The position numbers were made by a program, and so were the translations under genes. From an uncultured Lachnospiraceae bacterium (lineage in GTDB: Bacteria > Bacillota > Clostridia > Lachnospirales > Lachnospiraceae): DNA of 5,086 nt. The notes beneath the pieces were generated by a model, which had not been told where the DNA came from, ran no database searches, and worked only from the letters and a program-made list of their open reading frames with translations. The stretch spans positions 1-5,086 of the forward strand of contig CAMWMO010000156.1 of NCBI GenBank assembly GCA_947175305.1, given 5' to 3'. Below are positions 1 to 5,086 of this stretch, in pieces. The number at the start of each line of letters is the position of its first letter. The stretch's first letter is position 1.

Positions 1-226
1 TAAATTCGATGGCCGCCATAAAACAGGAAAGGCTCTCTCCCGCCTCCCCAAACAGGGCCGCCGTCTCCGCCATCAAAAGAGGGCGAAGCCGCTTTCCTCC
101 CGCCGACACCGCATACTCCATGGCTTCCAGCACTTTACTCTGAAAGCCCTCCGGTTTTGGCAGATATGCCGCAAGTATTTTCTCCACTTCCCCGGTCTTG
201 TTCCTAATTTCCTCGTCAAAAATCAT
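1..226 (-). CDS. ispA: Polyprenyl (farnesyl/geranyl) diphosphate synthase, N-terminal part
   Basis: This is the first 75 codons of a trans-isoprenyl diphosphate synthase, running off the left edge of the window. These cytosolic enzymes condense isopentenyl diphosphate with allylic diphosphates to make geranyl or farnesyl diphosphate, precursors of undecaprenyl and quinone lipids. The translation begins MIFDEEIRNK, continues with a helical region containing YLPKPEGFQSKVLEAMEYAV, and shows the family hallmark GGKRLRP at residues 43-49, which binds isopentenyl diphosphate. The two Asp-rich motifs would lie beyond the window. The ATG at 226-224 overlaps the last 11 bases of xseB, and a GGTGGA stretch just upstream inside xseB can act as ribosome binding site, so translational coupling is likely. 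The chain length of the product cannot be told from this fragment. The ispA assignment rests mainly on position after xseB, as in Bacillus subtilis. Confidence 0.92.
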   Translation of the reverse strand, partial: MIFDEEIRNKTGEVEKILAAYLPKPEGFQSKVLEAMEYAVSAGGKRLRPLLMAETAALFGEAGESLSCFMAAIEF

Positions 227-449
227 CCAGTCCACCGTCCTCATTGATCTTCAGCACCTTTTTTTCTACCCGGTCTATGGTCTCGTTACATTGTGCCAAA
301 AGATCCATCCCCCGGTGATACTGTGCAAAAGATTCTTCCAGCGTGATCTCCTCCGACTCAAGACTCTCGATCACTTCTTCTATCTGTGCAAACGCTTCTT
401 CTAAAGATAACGCCTGTTCCTCTGTCGTCTCCTCTTTCTTCTTACCCAT
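216..449 (-). CDS. xseB: Exodeoxyribonuclease VII small subunit
   Basis: This encodes a 77-residue small subunit of exonuclease VII, the cytosolic nuclease that degrades single-stranded DNA from either end into oligonucleotides. Several XseB chains bind the C-terminal helices of one XseA chain. The family signature is clear: LSLEEAFAQIEEVIESLES at residues 14-32, followed by EITLEESFAQYHRGMDLLAQC and a final helix VEKKVLKI. The length is normal for the family. A charged N-terminal tail, GKKKEETTEEQ, precedes the conserved part. The ATG at 449 overlaps the end of xseA by 8 bases (ATGGGTAA), and purine-rich sequence at the end of xseA supplies a modest ribosome binding site. This overlap points to coupled translation and matched subunit supply. 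Confidence 0.96.
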   Translation of the reverse strand: MGKKKEETTEEQALSLEEAFAQIEEVIESLESEEITLEESFAQYHRGMDLLAQCNETIDRVEKKVLKINEDGGLDDF

Positions 450-1647
450 CAGCCTTCTCTTTCTCCTTCACTTCCGCCCAAAGGCTGCCATCTTTCACGC
501 AGACCCGGATCTGTTCTCCCAAAGCCACCTGTTCTACCGAGGTCAACGTCCTGCCGCCCGCATCCGCCGCATAGGCATACCCCTGACTCAGCTTGTCCAA
601 CGGTGAAAGCCCCTTCATCCGCTCCACGTAAAGTGCCAGTTTATACCTCGTCTTCTGCAGATGCTGCTCCATGGCTGTCTGGAGACGTTCCTCCATAGAG
701 AGCGCCTGGGTCTTTTTCATGCGCAATACCTGAAGAGGACTCAGATAGCGCAGTCGCATCCCGTACTCTTTTGTTCTGTTCCGATATCTTTGTATCGTCC
801 CTCTGCACAGATGCTGTAAAGTATATGCATACTCCGCCATATTCTCCTCCAGCTGTGCAAAGTCACAGACCGCAAGCTCCGCCGCCGCAGAAGGAGTCGG
901 TGCCCGCAGATCCGCCACAAAATCAGCAATGGTCACATCCGTCTCATGCCCCACTGCAGAAATAATGGGAATCTCACAGTCAAAGATGGCCTGCGCCACC
1001 GCTTCTTCATTGAAGGCCCACAGATCCTCGATGGAGCCGCCGCCTCTGCCAACAATGATCGTGTCCACCTGAAGCCGCTCCATGGCATGAATCCCGTTTA
1101 TGATACTGGGCGCCGCAGCCTCCCCCTGCACGATCGCCGGATAGAGAATGATCTGCACATAGGGATTCCTTCTGGAAGCCACATTAATGATATCCCGTAC
1201 CGCGGCTCCTGTCTCGGCAGTCACCACACCGAGGGTCCTGACATAGCGGGGAATCGACTGTTTATACTGTTTGTCAAACATCCCCCGTTCTAAAAGTTCT
1301 TCTTTCAAACGTTCATATTTCTCATACAGAGCGCCGATACCATCCAGCTCTATCGCTCTGGCGTACAGCTGGTACTTTCCATCGCGCTCATAAACGTCCA
1401 CACTGCCGCTTACAACGATCTGCTGTCCCTCCTCCATACGAAAAGGCAGCCCCTTTCTGTCTGACGAAAACATAACGCATGATATTGTGCTCTTCGCATC
1501 CTTCAGAGTAAAATATATATGCCCGGAGGTGTGATACTTACAATTACTGACCTCCCCTCTGATGCGAACTCTCTGCAGCATAAAATCCTGTGTGAACATA
1601 TTCCTGATATAGGAATTGACCTGTGTCACTGTGTATGTGTTCTGCAT
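442..1647 (-). CDS. xseA: Exodeoxyribonuclease VII large subunit
   Basis: This encodes the 401-residue catalytic subunit of exonuclease VII, which degrades single-stranded DNA and acts in repair and mismatch correction. An N-terminal OB-fold for DNA binding spans about residues 5-100 (YTVTQVNSYIRNMF, GEVSNCKYHTSGHIYFTLKD). The catalytic domain follows, with GAAVRDI at 147-153, GRGGGSIEDLWAFNEE at 200-215 and SAVGHETDVTIADFVADLRA at 230-249. Asp152, Arg201, His234 and Asp237 match the residues reported as important in the E. coli enzyme, with nearly the same spacing. A long helical region at about 262-345 should carry the XseB binding sites, and the C-terminal segment LSPLDKLSQGYAYA to ADGSLWAEV-like sequence is typical. 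The ATG at 1647 has an AGGGAGAAGG ribosome binding site immediately upstream. The gene lies 35 bases after nusB and overlaps xseB. Confidence 0.97.
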   Translation of the reverse strand: MQNTYTVTQVNSYIRNMFTQDFMLQRVRIRGEVSNCKYHTSGHIYFTLKDAKSTISCVMFSSDRKGLPFRMEEGQQIVVSGSVDVYERDGKYQLYARAIELDGIGALYEKYERLKEELLERGMFDKQYKQSIPRYVRTLGVVTAETGAAVRDIINVASRRNPYVQIILYPAIVQGEAAAPSIINGIHAMERLQVDTIIVGRGGGSIEDLWAFNEEAVAQAIFDCEIPIISAVGHETDVTIADFVADLRAPTPSAAAELAVCDFAQLEENMAEYAYTLQHLCRGTIQRYRNRTKEYGMRLRYLSPLQVLRMKKTQALSMEERLQTAMEQHLQKTRYKLALYVERMKGLSPLDKLSQGYAYAADAGGRTLTSVEQVALGEQIRVCVKDGSLWAEVKEKEKADG

Positions 1648-1682
1648 ACCCTTCTCCCTATCAGTACGATCTTCGCAGCCGC

Positions 1683-2078
1683 CTATGCAAATTTAGCCAG
1701 CACACCGTTCACGAAACCAAAGGAAGCGTCCTGCCCGAATTTTTTGGCAAGCTCCACCGCCTCATTGATCGCCACGCCGGTGGGCACATCCTCATCATAA
1801 CAGATCTCATAGACAGCCAGCCGCAGAATCGTTAAGTCCACCTTATTCATCCTGTCGGTATGCCATCCCTGGGCCTTCTCATTTAACTGGGAATCGATTT
1901 CAGACAGCTTCTCAGAAATTTTATGATATTTATCTGAAATATAGACGGCGTCCTCCTCTTTCGCGGCGTCCTCATCCTCAAAGAACAGCTGCTCCTGCTC
2001 CGCCATATCCTCCATACTGTTAAATTCCACACGGAACAGCAGTTTGAATATCTGTTCGCGCAATTCTCTTCTGCTCAT
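1683..2078 (-). CDS. nusB: Transcription antitermination factor NusB
   Basis: This encodes NusB, which binds boxA RNA together with NusE (ribosomal protein S10) and promotes antitermination and assembly of rRNA transcripts. The 131-residue product has an N-terminal RNA-binding helix (MSRRELREQIFKLLFRVEF) and the strongly conserved core MNKVDLTILRLAVYEICY, then VPTGVAINEAVELAKKFG and FVNGVLAKF. An acidic stretch (FFEDEDAAKEED) at about residues 32-43 is a lineage-type insertion. I chose the ATG at 2078 because MSRRELREQ matches usual NusB N-termini. An in-frame TTG at 2084 would add two residues, and the AGGA at 2095-2092 is spaced better for it (7 bases rather than 13), so the true start is uncertain by two codons. 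The AGGA overlaps the stop codon of the upstream Asp23-family gene. The stop is a TAG at 1685-1683. Confidence 0.96.
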   Translation of the reverse strand: MSRRELREQIFKLLFRVEFNSMEDMAEQEQLFFEDEDAAKEEDAVYISDKYHKISEKLSEIDSQLNEKAQGWHTDRMNKVDLTILRLAVYEICYDEDVPTGVAINEAVELAKKFGQDASFGFVNGVLAKFA

Positions 2079-2093
2079 AGCCAACCACTCGTC

Positions 2094-2486
2094 CTATTTT
2101 TCTCTTGTCACGTTGATCCCGGCAATGCGAATATTCACATCCATAACCTCTAAGCCAGTCATATTCTCTATCGCACTCTTCACCTTGGCCTGTACCTTTT
2201 GACAGGTGGTCGGAATGTTATACCCATACTCCATGGTAATTGCAAGCTCCGCCTTAACCTTCTTACCGGACACCTCTACCCTGGCTCCTCTGGACAGTCC
2301 CTTGACGCCGACCCTTCTAAGGAGCTCATTGGTCAGATTCCCCGACATAGCGGCAACCCCGTCCACTTCCGTAGCCGCAAGCGCCGCGATCATTGCCACC
2401 ACATCGTCTGCGATCTTCACTGTACCTGCTTTCGCTTCTTCCTGCGATCCAAATCCGCTCTTTGCTGCTTCCTGTTCCATGCTCAT
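2094..2486 (-). CDS. Asp23/Gls24 family (YqhY-like) protein
   Basis: This encodes a 130-residue Asp23/Gls24 (DUF322) protein with no signal peptide or membrane segment. Family features are GTVKIADDVVAMIAALAATEVDGVAAMSG at about residues 21-49 (ending in the conserved EVxGVAxM stretch), the EYGYNIP strand-turn at 86-92, the helix VQAKVKSAIENMTGLEV at 98-114 and the closing strand VNIRIAGI. The first 20 residues are Glu/Ala/Ser-rich and probably disordered. In Bacillus subtilis the paralogue at this position, directly upstream of nusB, is YqhY, linked genetically to control of acetyl-CoA carboxylase. Other family members are envelope-stress proteins. The place in the operon favours YqhY, but no acc genes are visible here, so a specific function is inference. 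An in-frame ATG lies two codons in. I kept the first, at 2486, because AAGGCGG stands 4-7 bases upstream of it. Confidence 0.93.
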   Translation of the reverse strand: MSMEQEAAKSGFGSQEEAKAGTVKIADDVVAMIAALAATEVDGVAAMSGNLTNELLRRVGVKGLSRGARVEVSGKKVKAELAITMEYGYNIPTTCQKVQAKVKSAIENMTGLEVMDVNIRIAGINVTREK

Positions 2487-2521
2487 GTTTCCGCCTTTCC
2501 TCTATCTTTTTCTTTGCGGCT

Positions 2522-2530
2522 ATTATACCA
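2522..2530 (-). promoter_or_regulatory. Proximal promoter P2 of the Asp23-nusB-xseAB-ispA operon
   Basis: The minus strand reads TGGTATAAT, a perfect extended -10 element, with TATAAT at 2527-2522. No recognisable -35 box lies 16-18 bases upstream, so the promoter would depend on the TG extension. The start point would be near 2515, leaving a leader of about 29 bases before the ATG at 2486. The element and its downstream flank closely copy those of P1. Confidence 0.6.
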
Positions 2531-2550
2531 AATCTCAGAAGCTGTAATCC

Positions 2551-2563
2551 TTGGCAACGCCAA
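2551..2563. repeat. Perfect 5-bp inverted repeat, 3-base loop
   Basis: TTGGC (2551-2555) and GCCAA (2559-2563) pair around AAC. Alone it could be chance, but it abuts the 10-bp inverted repeat starting at 2564 with no gap, forming the third member of a row of hairpins. Confidence 0.6.
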
Positions 2564-2586
2564 CAAGAATTACGCAGTAATTCTTG
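2564..2586. repeat. Perfect 10-bp inverted repeat, 3-base loop, in the operon leader
   Basis: The arms CAAGAATTAC (2564-2573) and GTAATTCTTG (2577-2586) pair exactly around GCA. It is separated by one base from the inverted repeat at 2588-2611. In RNA from P1 it would form a stable hairpin in the leader. The bases after it on the minus strand, TTGGCG, are not a T-run, so termination here is unlikely. Confidence 0.85.
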
Positions 2587-2587
2587 C

Positions 2588-2611
2588 GACGCAAGCTGCT
2601 GAGCTTGCGTC
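2588..2611. repeat. Perfect 10-bp inverted repeat, 4-base loop, at the P1 start point
   Basis: The arms GACGCAAGCT (2588-2597) and AGCTTGCGTC (2602-2611) are exact inverse complements around GCTG. The repeat ends one base from the P1 -10 box and would cover its start point. It may be an operator for a DNA-binding protein or an RNA hairpin for transcripts entering from the transglutaminase-like gene. No T-run follows on the minus strand, so it is not a standard intrinsic terminator for that gene. Confidence 0.85.
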
Positions 2612-2612
2612 T

Positions 2613-2641
2613 ATTATATCAATATTTCTTATTTTTGGCTA
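2613..2641 (-). promoter_or_regulatory. Distal promoter P1 of the Asp23-nusB-xseAB-ispA operon
   Basis: The minus strand has a perfect -10 box TATAAT at 2618-2613 preceded by TGA at 2621-2619, giving the extended -10 form TGnTATAAT. A weak -35 candidate TAGCCA (4 of 6 matches) sits 17 bases upstream at 2641-2636 and overlaps the stop codon of the transglutaminase-like gene. Transcription would begin near 2606, inside the inverted repeat at 2588-2611, giving a leader of about 120 bases before the Asp23-family start. Assignment is by consensus only. Confidence 0.6.
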
Positions 2642-3838
2642 GAGCCAGAAGCTCAAACTGTACTGCTTCTCATTTTCCGCATAGGACACCGCACCGTCGG
2701 GGCAATCCAGGTAACGGAATATCCCCTGCCGCCCGATCAGCATTTCCTGCATTTTCTGATAGATATCCGGTCCTGCGCACTTAAGTGTCACATAGGTATC
2801 GCCTCTCTCGTAGCTGTCCTGAAACACCTTTTGAATCTTCTCTTCATCCCATGCGGTAAAGTAAACGCCCTCCCGCACATAAAAATTCGCATCCATGGAA
2901 TTACAAAACGGCATATCCACCACATTGTCCAACGTGTGTGTCGATTCCATCTGTTCCGTCGTCACACACAGATAGTCATAGTTGATGGTAGGGATCTTCT
3001 CCAAGGGATAATTACCGCCGCCCACCGCTTGATAGGAGGCATCGCCCCAGGTGGTATCCACATAGTAATATGCCCCGTCGATCTGCACAAGATTCCATGC
3101 GTGCCCCTCTCCGCCAATGACCCGGCCCAGAACCAGTGTGGAAAAGACTCCTGCCCGGTTTAACAGATACTGGGTCGCTTTCGCGTAGCCCTGACAGACC
3201 GATCGCTGTTCCAGAAACACAGAGCAGATGTTCTGGCTGTCCTTAGACGAAGCATCATAATCTGTATGTTGAATCAGATACTCATAGATGTATTTTACCT
3301 TTTCATACTCGTCCGCCTCTTCCGGCATTCCTGCGAGACATAGGTTTACATAACTTTCAATCTGTTCCTGTTTTTTCTCTACCTCCTCCAGACTGCACGA
3401 ATAACTACCGGTAAAGGTGATCTTCTTTAAGAGGGTACCCAGCGTATACTCTGTATAAGTATATCCCTCCACATAAAAGATCTCCGGATGGTCATTCAGC
3501 ACACACTGGAATACATGGGAGATCAGCTCCTTATCACAGCTGGAAAGCCTCACATTTTCCCGAAAATGAATCAGAGCCTCCAGAATTTCCAGATAAACCT
3601 TCTGCTCCTCGTCCGTGAGCTGTAAAAAAGCATAGCAATCCTGCTGGGAAGCACGCAGCTCCTCATCCGGCTGCGTAAGTATCTGCTCCGGCAGCTTCTG
3701 TATCTTTTGCTCTGCTCCCAGAGCCTCCTGCCTCTGCAGGCCGCTCTCCTGAAAGGACAGCCCATGTGCCGCATAAAAAAGGGTGCCGGTCAGGACCAAC
3801 GTACTGATACCAAACAGCAATATACCTGTCTTCTTCAT
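2639..3838 (-). CDS. Exported transglutaminase-like (cysteine protease fold) protein
   Basis: This encodes a 399-residue protein with a transglutaminase-like core. Residues 5-24 (GILLFGISTLVLTGTLFYAA) after MKK form a signal peptide or N-terminal membrane anchor. No lipobox cysteine is present, so the protein probably acts outside the membrane. A helical region rich in Glu and Gln follows (about 30-190), including NDHPEIFYVEGYTYTEY. The catalytic core shows Cys215 in RSVCQGYAKA, His246 in GEGHAWNLVQIDG and Asp261 in YYYVDTTWGD, so the triad is complete. Such proteins may be proteases, peptidases or crosslinking enzymes, and the substrate cannot be told. The C-terminal 100 residues match no domain I recognise. 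Eleven cysteines is high for an exported protein. The ATG at 3838 follows a near-consensus ribosome binding site by 10 bases. It sits 33 bases after prfC and may share its transcript. Confidence 0.88.
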   Translation of the reverse strand: MKKTGILLFGISTLVLTGTLFYAAHGLSFQESGLQRQEALGAEQKIQKLPEQILTQPDEELRASQQDCYAFLQLTDEEQKVYLEILEALIHFRENVRLSSCDKELISHVFQCVLNDHPEIFYVEGYTYTEYTLGTLLKKITFTGSYSCSLEEVEKKQEQIESYVNLCLAGMPEEADEYEKVKYIYEYLIQHTDYDASSKDSQNICSVFLEQRSVCQGYAKATQYLLNRAGVFSTLVLGRVIGGEGHAWNLVQIDGAYYYVDTTWGDASYQAVGGGNYPLEKIPTINYDYLCVTTEQMESTHTLDNVVDMPFCNSMDANFYVREGVYFTAWDEEKIQKVFQDSYERGDTYVTLKCAGPDIYQKMQEMLIGRQGIFRYLDCPDGAVSYAENEKQYSLSFWL

Positions 3839-3847
3839 AAGCAGTCA

Positions 3848-3856
3848 CCCTCCTTA
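3848..3856 (-). promoter_or_regulatory. Strong ribosome binding site of the transglutaminase-like gene
   Basis: The minus strand reads TAAGGAGGG followed by TGA, almost the full complement of the 16S rRNA 3' end, with one extra G. It ends 10 bases before the ATG at 3838, which supports that start. It lies in the 33-base gap after prfC. I saw no promoter in this gap, so the gene is probably read through from prfC or a promoter inside it. Confidence 0.75.
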
Positions 3857-3871
3857 CCGCATTTCCATGCT

Positions 3872-5086
3872 TTATGCTCTGCCAAACTCCGACAGGATCA
3901 ATCCCTCATTTCTCTCAACCGTCATACCGATACTCCACTGATTGACGAAGAGCAGCAGAGGATTATCCTTGAGATCCTTGATCTTTTTCATATCCGAGGT
4001 GCCGGTCAGCCTGTCCAGATCGATATCCTTGTTCTCGATCCATCGAATATGCTCATAGGGCAGATTCTCCAGTTTGATCTCCACATTATATTCGTTTTCC
4101 AGACGGTATTTCAGCACATCAAACTGCAAAACACCTACCACGCCGACAATGATCTCCTCCATGCCGGTATTAAATTCCTGAAAGATCTGGATCGCACCCT
4201 CCTGGGCGATCTGCATGATCCCCTTGACAAACTGTTTCCGCTTCATGGTATCCATCTGCCGGACTCTGGCAAAATGCTCCGGTGCAAAGGTCGGTATTCC
4301 CTCATAGGCAAATTGTTCCCCCGGCATACAGATGGTATCCCCTATGGAAAAAATTCCCGGGTCAAACACACCGATAATATCTCCCGCATAGGCCTCACTC
4401 AAAATCTTCCGCTCGTCCGCCATGATCTGCTGAGGCTGAGAAAGCCGCATGACTCTGCCGCCCTGCACATGCTTCACCTCCGCGCTTACATCAAACCTTC
4501 CCGAACAGATCCGCATAAAGGCGATCCTGTCCCGATGCGCCTTATTCATGTTCGCCTGTATCTTGAAGACAAAGGCGGAGAATTCGTGTTCCACCGGATC
4601 GATCAGACCGATATCCGCCTGCCTGGGCAGCGGCGTCGTAGTCATCTTCAAAAAGTGCTGCAAAAAGATCTCCACACCGAAATTCGTGAGCGCCGAGCCG
4701 AAAAACACCGGGGTCAGATCTCCTGCCTGTATCTCATCCAGATCGTAGGCCGCACTGGCGCCGTCCAAAAGTTCTATCTCATCGGTAAGCTGATTCATAA
4801 ACTCCTCACCGATCTGCGCTTTCAAGGCTTCCGTATCCTCCACAGGAATTCGGGTGGCATGTCCTTCCTTCGTTCCCTTTTCCGTGTCCGCGTAAGTGAT
4901 CACGCACCTGCTCTCCCGCTCGTAAACCCCTTTAAAATTTTTACCGGAGCCGATGGGCCAGTTAATGGGACAGGTGGCGATCCCCAGCTCCTTCTCGATA
5001 TCGTCCAGCAGTTCAAAGGTATCGTTGGCGTCCCGATCCATCTTATTGATAAATGTAAAAATCGGAATATGCCGCATCACACACAC
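3872..5086 (-). CDS. prfC: Peptide chain release factor 3 (RF3), C-terminal 404 residues
   Basis: This is a 5'-truncated gene for RF3, a cytosolic translational GTPase that removes RF1 or RF2 from the ribosome after peptide release. The visible part starts inside the G domain: IPIFTFINKMDRD carries the G4 motif NKMD at fragment residues 14-17, and VFFGSALTNFGVEIFL at 128-142 holds the G5 SA motif. RF3-specific features follow: FVFKIQANMNKAHRDRIAFMRICSGRF, YAGDIIGVFDPGIFSIGDT, EGAIQIFQ and GVVGVLQFDVLKYRLENEYNVE. The usual ending WSIGMTVERNEGLILSEFGRA is intact, with stop TAA at 3874-3872. About 125 N-terminal residues, including the P-loop and switch regions, should lie beyond the right edge. 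The first visible codons (GTG TGT GTG ATG) are internal and not a start. Apart from the edge the gene seems undamaged. Confidence 0.97.
   Translation of the reverse strand: MCVMRHIPIFTFINKMDRDANDTFELLDDIEKELGIATCPINWPIGSGKNFKGVYERESRCVITYADTEKGTKEGHATRIPVEDTEALKAQIGEEFMNQLTDEIELLDGASAAYDLDEIQAGDLTPVFFGSALTNFGVEIFLQHFLKMTTTPLPRQADIGLIDPVEHEFSAFVFKIQANMNKAHRDRIAFMRICSGRFDVSAEVKHVQGGRVMRLSQPQQIMADERKILSEAYAGDIIGVFDPGIFSIGDTICMPGEQFAYEGIPTFAPEHFARVRQMDTMKRKQFVKGIMQIAQEGAIQIFQEFNTGMEEIIVGVVGVLQFDVLKYRLENEYNVEIKLENLPYEHIRWIENKDIDLDRLTGTSDMKKIKDLKDNPLLLFVNQWSIGMTVERNEGLILSEFGRA

Noticed and set aside
441..450. Frameshift between xseA and xseB
   Set aside because: Both proteins are complete with proper family ends. 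The 8-base overlap is a normal operon arrangement.
1204..1221. Glu145 in the XseA segment TAETGAAVRDI, where Pro or a polar residue is more usual
   Set aside because: The position is variable in the family (E. coli has Lys in the same loop) and the catalytic residues are intact.
946..1293. Plus-strand open frame of 115 codons inside xseA
   Set aside because: It lies opposite the most conserved part of XseA and has no family resemblance or ribosome binding site that I can see.
2564..2638. Intrinsic terminator for the transglutaminase-like gene
   Set aside because: The stems are strong, but on the minus strand each is followed by mixed sequence (GCAAGA and TTGGCG) rather than a run of T.
2199..2642. 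Plus-strand open frame of 147 codons across the intergenic region
   Set aside because: It runs antisense to the clear Asp23-family gene, lacks recognisable domain features, and has the composition of a shadow frame.
5075..5086. GTG at the right edge as the start of prfC
   Set aside because: RF3 homologues continue upstream with the G1-G3 motifs. The visible bases align to internal residues, so the gene is cut by the window.
5077..5086. Short GT/AC dinucleotide run at the window end as a slippage repeat
   Set aside because: It is only a few units long and encodes ordinary internal RF3 residues (V-C-V), so nothing suggests phase variation.

Overview
The window looks like a chromosomal segment from a Gram-positive Clostridia species, most likely in or near Lachnospiraceae. 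This rests on the gene order Asp23-family protein - nusB - xseA - xseB - ispA, strong AGGAGG-type ribosome binding sites, roughly balanced base composition, and protein sequences typical of that group. All seven recognisable genes lie on the minus strand, so transcription runs from high to low coordinates. I saw no RNA genes, CRISPR array, transposase or phage gene.

Right part (5086 to 3872): the last 404 codons of prfC, the GTPase release factor RF3, cut by the window edge at its 5' side. After 33 bases comes a gene for an exported or membrane-anchored transglutaminase-like protein (3838-2639) with a complete Cys-His-Asp triad. The short gap and strong ribosome binding site suggest it can be read from the prfC transcript. 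I saw no dedicated promoter or terminator between the two.

Middle part (2638 to 2487): the only real intergenic region, 152 bases. It holds two near-identical extended -10 promoter elements 91 bases apart, both facing the downstream operon. Between them three perfect inverted repeats stand almost end to end. This is the most unusual part of the window.

Left part (2486 to 1): a tightly packed operon. It begins with an Asp23/Gls24-family (YqhY-like) protein, then nusB, xseA, xseB and the start of ispA, which runs off the window. Spacings are 9-15, 35, -8 and -11 bases, so translational coupling is likely for xseA-xseB and xseB-ispA. The operon joins a protein linked in Bacillus to acetyl-CoA carboxylase control, an rRNA antitermination factor, both subunits of exonuclease VII and an isoprenoid chain-elongation enzyme. 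The order matches the Bacillus subtilis yqhY-nusB-folD-xseA-xseB-ispA block, but without folD between nusB and xseA.

Apart from the promoter and hairpin region, this is conserved housekeeping DNA. I do not see convincing evidence for an undescribed biological system here.
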